NCBI GenBank assembly: GCA_964395715.1
Contig: CAYNAU010000001.1
Span: 620,001-684,000, forward strand
Reading direction: 5' to 3'
Source: Porticoccus sp964395715
GTDB taxonomy: Bacteria > Pseudomonadota > Gammaproteobacteria > Pseudomonadales > Porticoccaceae
DNA: 64,000 nucleotides
Below the pieces are notes generated by a model, which had not been told where the DNA came from, searched no databases, and worked only from the letters and a program-made list of their open reading frames with translations. The translations under genes were made by a program, and so were the position numbers. Of this stretch, positions 61,314-64,000 are shown one piece after another; position 1 is the first letter of the stretch, and the number at the start of each line of letters is the position of its first letter.

Positions 61314-62491
61314 TTCAGGGAAACGTTTGATGGAGCTGGAATCTCGCAAAGTCTTTATTGACACGCAGTCCTTCATAAAGATGGGGCTGAATATTCACCA
61401 TCCTGCGCTAGAAAGATTGCGGAAGTTGGCGTCTGAGCGGCTGATTCAGTACTACATCACGACAGTTGTCGAGCGTGAAGTCCGAAGTCACATAGACGTC
61501 GCGATAACTGAAGCGCTGACAGCGGTGAAGAATTTCCAACGCAAAGCGCGCCTTCTGCAAAGATTAGAGGAACCAGAGATCGTGCCTCTGTTTGTCGATC
61601 TAGAAAGTGACGACATCAAGGCCAAGGCTCAGTCAGTGTTTAGCGCATTTCTGGACGGCTGTGACTCAACGTGTGTAGATGCAAATGGTGTGGCGGCGGA
61701 GGACATCATTAGCAGCTACTTTGACCGTAGCCCGCCCTTTGGAGATGGAAAGAAAAAATCTGAATTTCCGGACGCGTTCTCGCTGAATTCCCTCCTGTCC
61801 GCTGTCGGCGACGAGAAGATTTACATCATTTCCGAGGATGGAGACCACAAGTCTTTTTGCGAGATACATGATCAGTTTCTGCAGCTAGATACGCTTGATC
61901 AATTTCTTGACATATATAGCCGTCATGAAAGTGCTTTGGCTGACCTAGTTGTCGAAAGGCTAGTGGGAGGCCTTGAACAGATCGAGGCCGAACTCAAGGA
62001 GATGATTGAAGGACTTGGCGTGTACAACAGCGCACCGTGGGAGGACTCGGAGGTTGTAGATTTTGAAGTTGGTGAAATTACGAGCTTCAGTCCTTCAGTC
62101 ATCTACGTCGATGACGAAGAAGCAATCGTTACGCTTGATTTTGAAGTTGCCTACTCGGTCACCGTTACTGGCCCAGACCTTCTGAACGGAATTTACGATT
62201 CCGAGGAAAAGCGAATGCTTTCCTTTCGTGACACCACCAGGGCCGTTGAGGGCACCCAAGAGATGGCCTGTGAGTTTTACGTGAGCTATGAGGCCAACGA
62301 TGGGCAGCTAGATAACTTCAATATTGATGGTCCTCGTCTGATCAATACCCAAGACATCGAAGTCTATGTGAGCGAGTACGAAGACCAGTGGGACTGAAAT
62401 CTAACAAAGTGTTGCAGGGGACGTTTGACCCGCCGCCCATTTTTGCTGACGCAAAAACGGTCGTCGCCTCAAACGCCACTGAACACAGGCG
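61308..62491 (+). mobile_element. Integron gene cassette carrying a PIN-like nuclease gene
   Basis: The 1184-bp unit is bounded by GTTAGAT on the left and an attC site on the right. It has a single gene in the orientation expected for cassettes, starting 22 bases after the left end and stopping two bases before the attC. The gene almost fills the unit. In the excised circle the G before the attC end would join TTAGAT, giving an R' box perfectly complementary to R''. This is strong evidence for mobilisation by an integron integrase. Confidence 0.82.
61330..62397 (+). CDS. PIN-like domain nuclease (DUF4935 type), cassette-borne
   Basis: This is a 355-residue soluble protein. The first 185 residues look like a PIN-like ribonuclease: Asp11 in KVFIDTQSF, Glu48 or Glu50 in TTVVEREVRSH, Asp148 in KKKSEFPDAFSL, and Asp170/Asp172 in IIISEDGDHKSF (written here from YIISEDGDHKSF) form the acidic set. 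The C-terminal 150 residues are acidic and beta-rich, of unknown type. Typical PIN toxins are about 130 residues with an antitoxin; this one is larger and alone. An RNA-cleaving defence or stress role is inferred. ATG 61330 is preferred over TTG 61327. Confidence 0.78.
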   Translation: MELESRKVFIDTQSFIKMGLNIHHPALERLRKLASERLIQYYITTVVEREVRSHIDVAITEALTAVKNFQRKARLLQRLEEPEIVPLFVDLESDDIKAKAQSVFSAFLDGCDSTCVDANGVAAEDIISSYFDRSPPFGDGKKKSEFPDAFSLNSLLSAVGDEKIYIISEDGDHKSFCEIHDQFLQLDTLDQFLDIYSRHESALADLVVERLVGGLEQIEAELKEMIEGLGVYNSAPWEDSEVVDFEVGEITSFSPSVIYVDDEEAIVTLDFEVAYSVTVTGPDLLNGIYDSEEKRMLSFRDTTRAVEGTQEMACEFYVSYEANDGQLDNFNIDGPRLINTQDIEVYVSEYEDQWD

Positions 62492-62497
62492 TTAGTT
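62399..62497 (+). repeat. attC recombination site (99 bp)
   Basis: The R'' box ATCTAAC (62399-62405) matches RYYYAAC. The R' box GTTAGTT (62491-62497) is one base from GTTRRRY. The L boxes are GTGTTGCAG and CTGAACAC, complementary except for one unpaired G on the L'' side, the extrahelical base used to choose the strand. CGTTTGA/TCAAACG extends the stem, and the variable end has its own hairpin (TTTTTGC-TGAC-GCAAAAA). Length and layout are those of a chromosomal-type attC. Confidence 0.86.
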
Positions 62498-62571
62498 GCT
62501 AGCAATATCCATCCAGATGATCTCAATGCTGGTGGTGAGTTCTTGTAACAGGATTTGGTTTAGAGTTTTTA

Positions 62572-64000
62572 ATGAAAAGCATAAATTTATTATCGCTAGC
62601 ACAAGCGCATGATTCTTTGGGTTTGAGCGAATACAGTTCATTTATTGAGCACTATGGAATTGACATAAACAACCATGAAGTAGGCGACCTAAAAGTATTA
62701 ATAAACGAAATGTTCGCCTTATTATCGTTTGTTAATATTTTCAACGACTTTTATGTTGGCTATAAAATACAACATATAAGCAAAGAGTTTGATCTTCTTC
62801 GTTTTGGCGATAATTTTATAGTTAATATAGAAATTAAGAGTGAAAGCACTGAAGATAAGATAAAGAAGCAACTAATTAGAAATAAATACTATCTTGGTCA
62901 TATTAATAAGGTTATTCACAATTTTTGTTTCATTGCTAAAACGAAAACATTATATCAGTTGAATTATTTGGGGGAGTTGGATGTTGTACCCTTAAATTCT
63001 TTAGTACAACTTTTGACTGGCCAAAATTTAATTAAATTAGAAAGCCCTGATTCTCTTTTCAATCCTTCCGACTATTTAGTTTCTCCTTTCAACTCCACAT
63101 CTAAATTTGTTGGCGACCAATACTTTTTAACGGGAAATCAAGAGAGTATCAAAAAAAGTATTTTATCAGACATGAGTACTGGAGTATCAGCTTTCATATC
63201 ACTAACTGGAGGGCCTGGTACCGGAAAAACATTGTTAACATACGATATAGTCAAGTCCGTCAGAAACTCATTGAGAACTGTAATAGTCCATTGCGGGCAG
63301 CTCAACGATGGTCATTTGAGATTGAAGCAGCTTGGCTGGAATATAATCTCTATACGAGATTTTAAAGATTACGACTTCACCAGTATTGACTTGGTTGTGG
63401 TTGACGAAACTCAAAGAATTTATGGGCATCAGCTTGATAAGCTAATTACGGATGCGTCATCAACCAATACTCATTGTCTATTTTCCTATGATAAGCAGCA
63501 AACATTGCATTCATCTGAATCACGAATGGATTTAGAGGGTAAAATCAACGCCATTGGAAGTTCTACTAAATATAAGCTTTCAGAAAAAATAAGAACAAAC
63601 AAAGAAATTGCTAATTTCATAAAGGCTCTATTTAATAATAAGAGAAATAATATTTCAGTTTCAAATTGCGGGAATATTGATTTTGACTATTTCACCAATT
63701 CTTTAAATGTCAAAAATTATCTTTCTCTAATATCAAGTGAAGGATGGGAGGTTCTTAGACTAACCCCGTCTCGATTCAATAACGAACACCACGAATCATA
63801 TTCTCAGGTTTATAGTCAGAATTCTCATCGAGTGATTGGCCAGGAATTTGATAATGTTGCTGTAGTTATTGACGAATATTTTTCGTATGACCCTAGCGGG
63901 CTATTAACATATAATTCAAAAACTTATTATGACTCAGTGAAGATGCTGTTTCAGAATATTACTCGTACTAGAAAGAAGTTAAAGTTGATAATAATTGGTA
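62572..64000 (+). CDS. Predicted PD-(D/E)XK nuclease fused to SF1 helicase (DUF2075-like), 3' end outside window
   Basis: 476 codons are visible and the frame is open at the window end. Residues 70-110 carry a restriction-type nuclease pattern: Asp74 in FDLLRFG, Glu87-x-Lys89 in VNIEIKS, Gln100 in KKQLIRNKYYL. A helicase ATPase follows with Walker A GGPGTGKT (213-220), Walker B DLVVVDETQRI (273-283), motif III FSYDKQQT, SEKIRTNKEIANFI, and the late motifs HRVIGQEFDNVAVVIDE and NITRTRKKLKLII. This is the DUF2075/Schlafen-like ATPase layout seen in defence genes. Base composition is very AT-rich, unlike the window, which marks recent transfer. ATG 62572 follows GAG. Confidence 0.78.
   Translation, partial: MKSINLLSLAQAHDSLGLSEYSSFIEHYGIDINNHEVGDLKVLINEMFALLSFVNIFNDFYVGYKIQHISKEFDLLRFGDNFIVNIEIKSESTEDKIKKQLIRNKYYLGHINKVIHNFCFIAKTKTLYQLNYLGELDVVPLNSLVQLLTGQNLIKLESPDSLFNPSDYLVSPFNSTSKFVGDQYFLTGNQESIKKSILSDMSTGVSAFISLTGGPGTGKTLLTYDIVKSVRNSLRTVIVHCGQLNDGHLRLKQLGWNIISIRDFKDYDFTSIDLVVVDETQRIYGHQLDKLITDASSTNTHCLFSYDKQQTLHSSESRMDLEGKINAIGSSTKYKLSEKIRTNKEIANFIKALFNNKRNNISVSNCGNIDFDYFTNSLNVKNYLSLISSEGWEVLRLTPSRFNNEHHESYSQVYSQNSHRVIGQEFDNVAVVIDEYFSYDPSGLLTYNSKTYYDSVKMLFQNITRTRKKLKLIIIG

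Overview
The window is a contiguous piece of a gammaproteobacterial chromosome, about 55% G+C by eye, with little foreign DNA until its last 2.7 kb. Marker genes and local orders are those of the Pseudomonas/Cellvibrionales side of the class: ftsX-rpoH, dsbB-acpH-gshA, metF-ahcY-metK-arsR//tkt-epd-pgk-fba, serA//D-2-hydroxyglutarate dehydrogenase, rpiA//ilvA, and zapA-6S RNA-ygfA//pepP-ubiH-ubiI-gcvH. I infer a free-living, probably marine or environmental member of that group. The species cannot be fixed from the sequence alone.

Layout. 1-10 kb is housekeeping: cell division (ftsX), heat-shock sigma factor, tRNA modification, stress protein, an FKBP lipoprotein, an Rsd-type anti-sigma factor, and a tightly packed minus-strand run dsbB-lrgA-lrgB / acpH-gshA. 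10.5-17.6 kb holds UDP-glucose dehydrogenase, an LpxH-like phosphoesterase and a two-gene RND pump. 17.7-25.3 kb is a complete acetone carboxylase locus: a sigma-54 activator (acxR) divergent from acxABC, with a perfect -24/-12 promoter and strongly biased codon use. A SecB-family chaperone and a GGDEF/EAL protein follow. 27.9-33.2 kb is the methyl cycle (rsmE, metF, ahcY, metK) headed by an ArsR regulator fused to a methyltransferase, with a clear palindromic operator in the divergent promoter. 33.3-38.7 kb is central carbon metabolism (tkt-epd-pgk-fba). 38.7-53.4 kb holds serA with its D-2-hydroxyglutarate dehydrogenase partner, small membrane and redox proteins, srkA, rpiA, ilvA, a UbiA-family prenyltransferase, an alkaline phosphatase and pyruvate kinase. 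53.4-60.9 kb is the ygfA-6S RNA-zapA / pepP-ubiH-ubiI-gcvH / hemB block.

The accessory part starts just upstream of hemB. A 1.18-kb integron gene cassette (core site GTTAGAT at 61307, attC at 62399-62497 with perfect R'' complementarity and an extrahelical base) carries a PIN-like nuclease. Immediately after it an AT-rich gene runs off the end of the window. It encodes a predicted PD-(D/E)XK nuclease fused to a DUF2075-type superfamily 1 helicase. This nuclease cassette plus nuclease-helicase pair is the best candidate for an undescribed (possibly anti-phage) system. No integrase gene, tRNA gene or CRISPR array is visible in the window.
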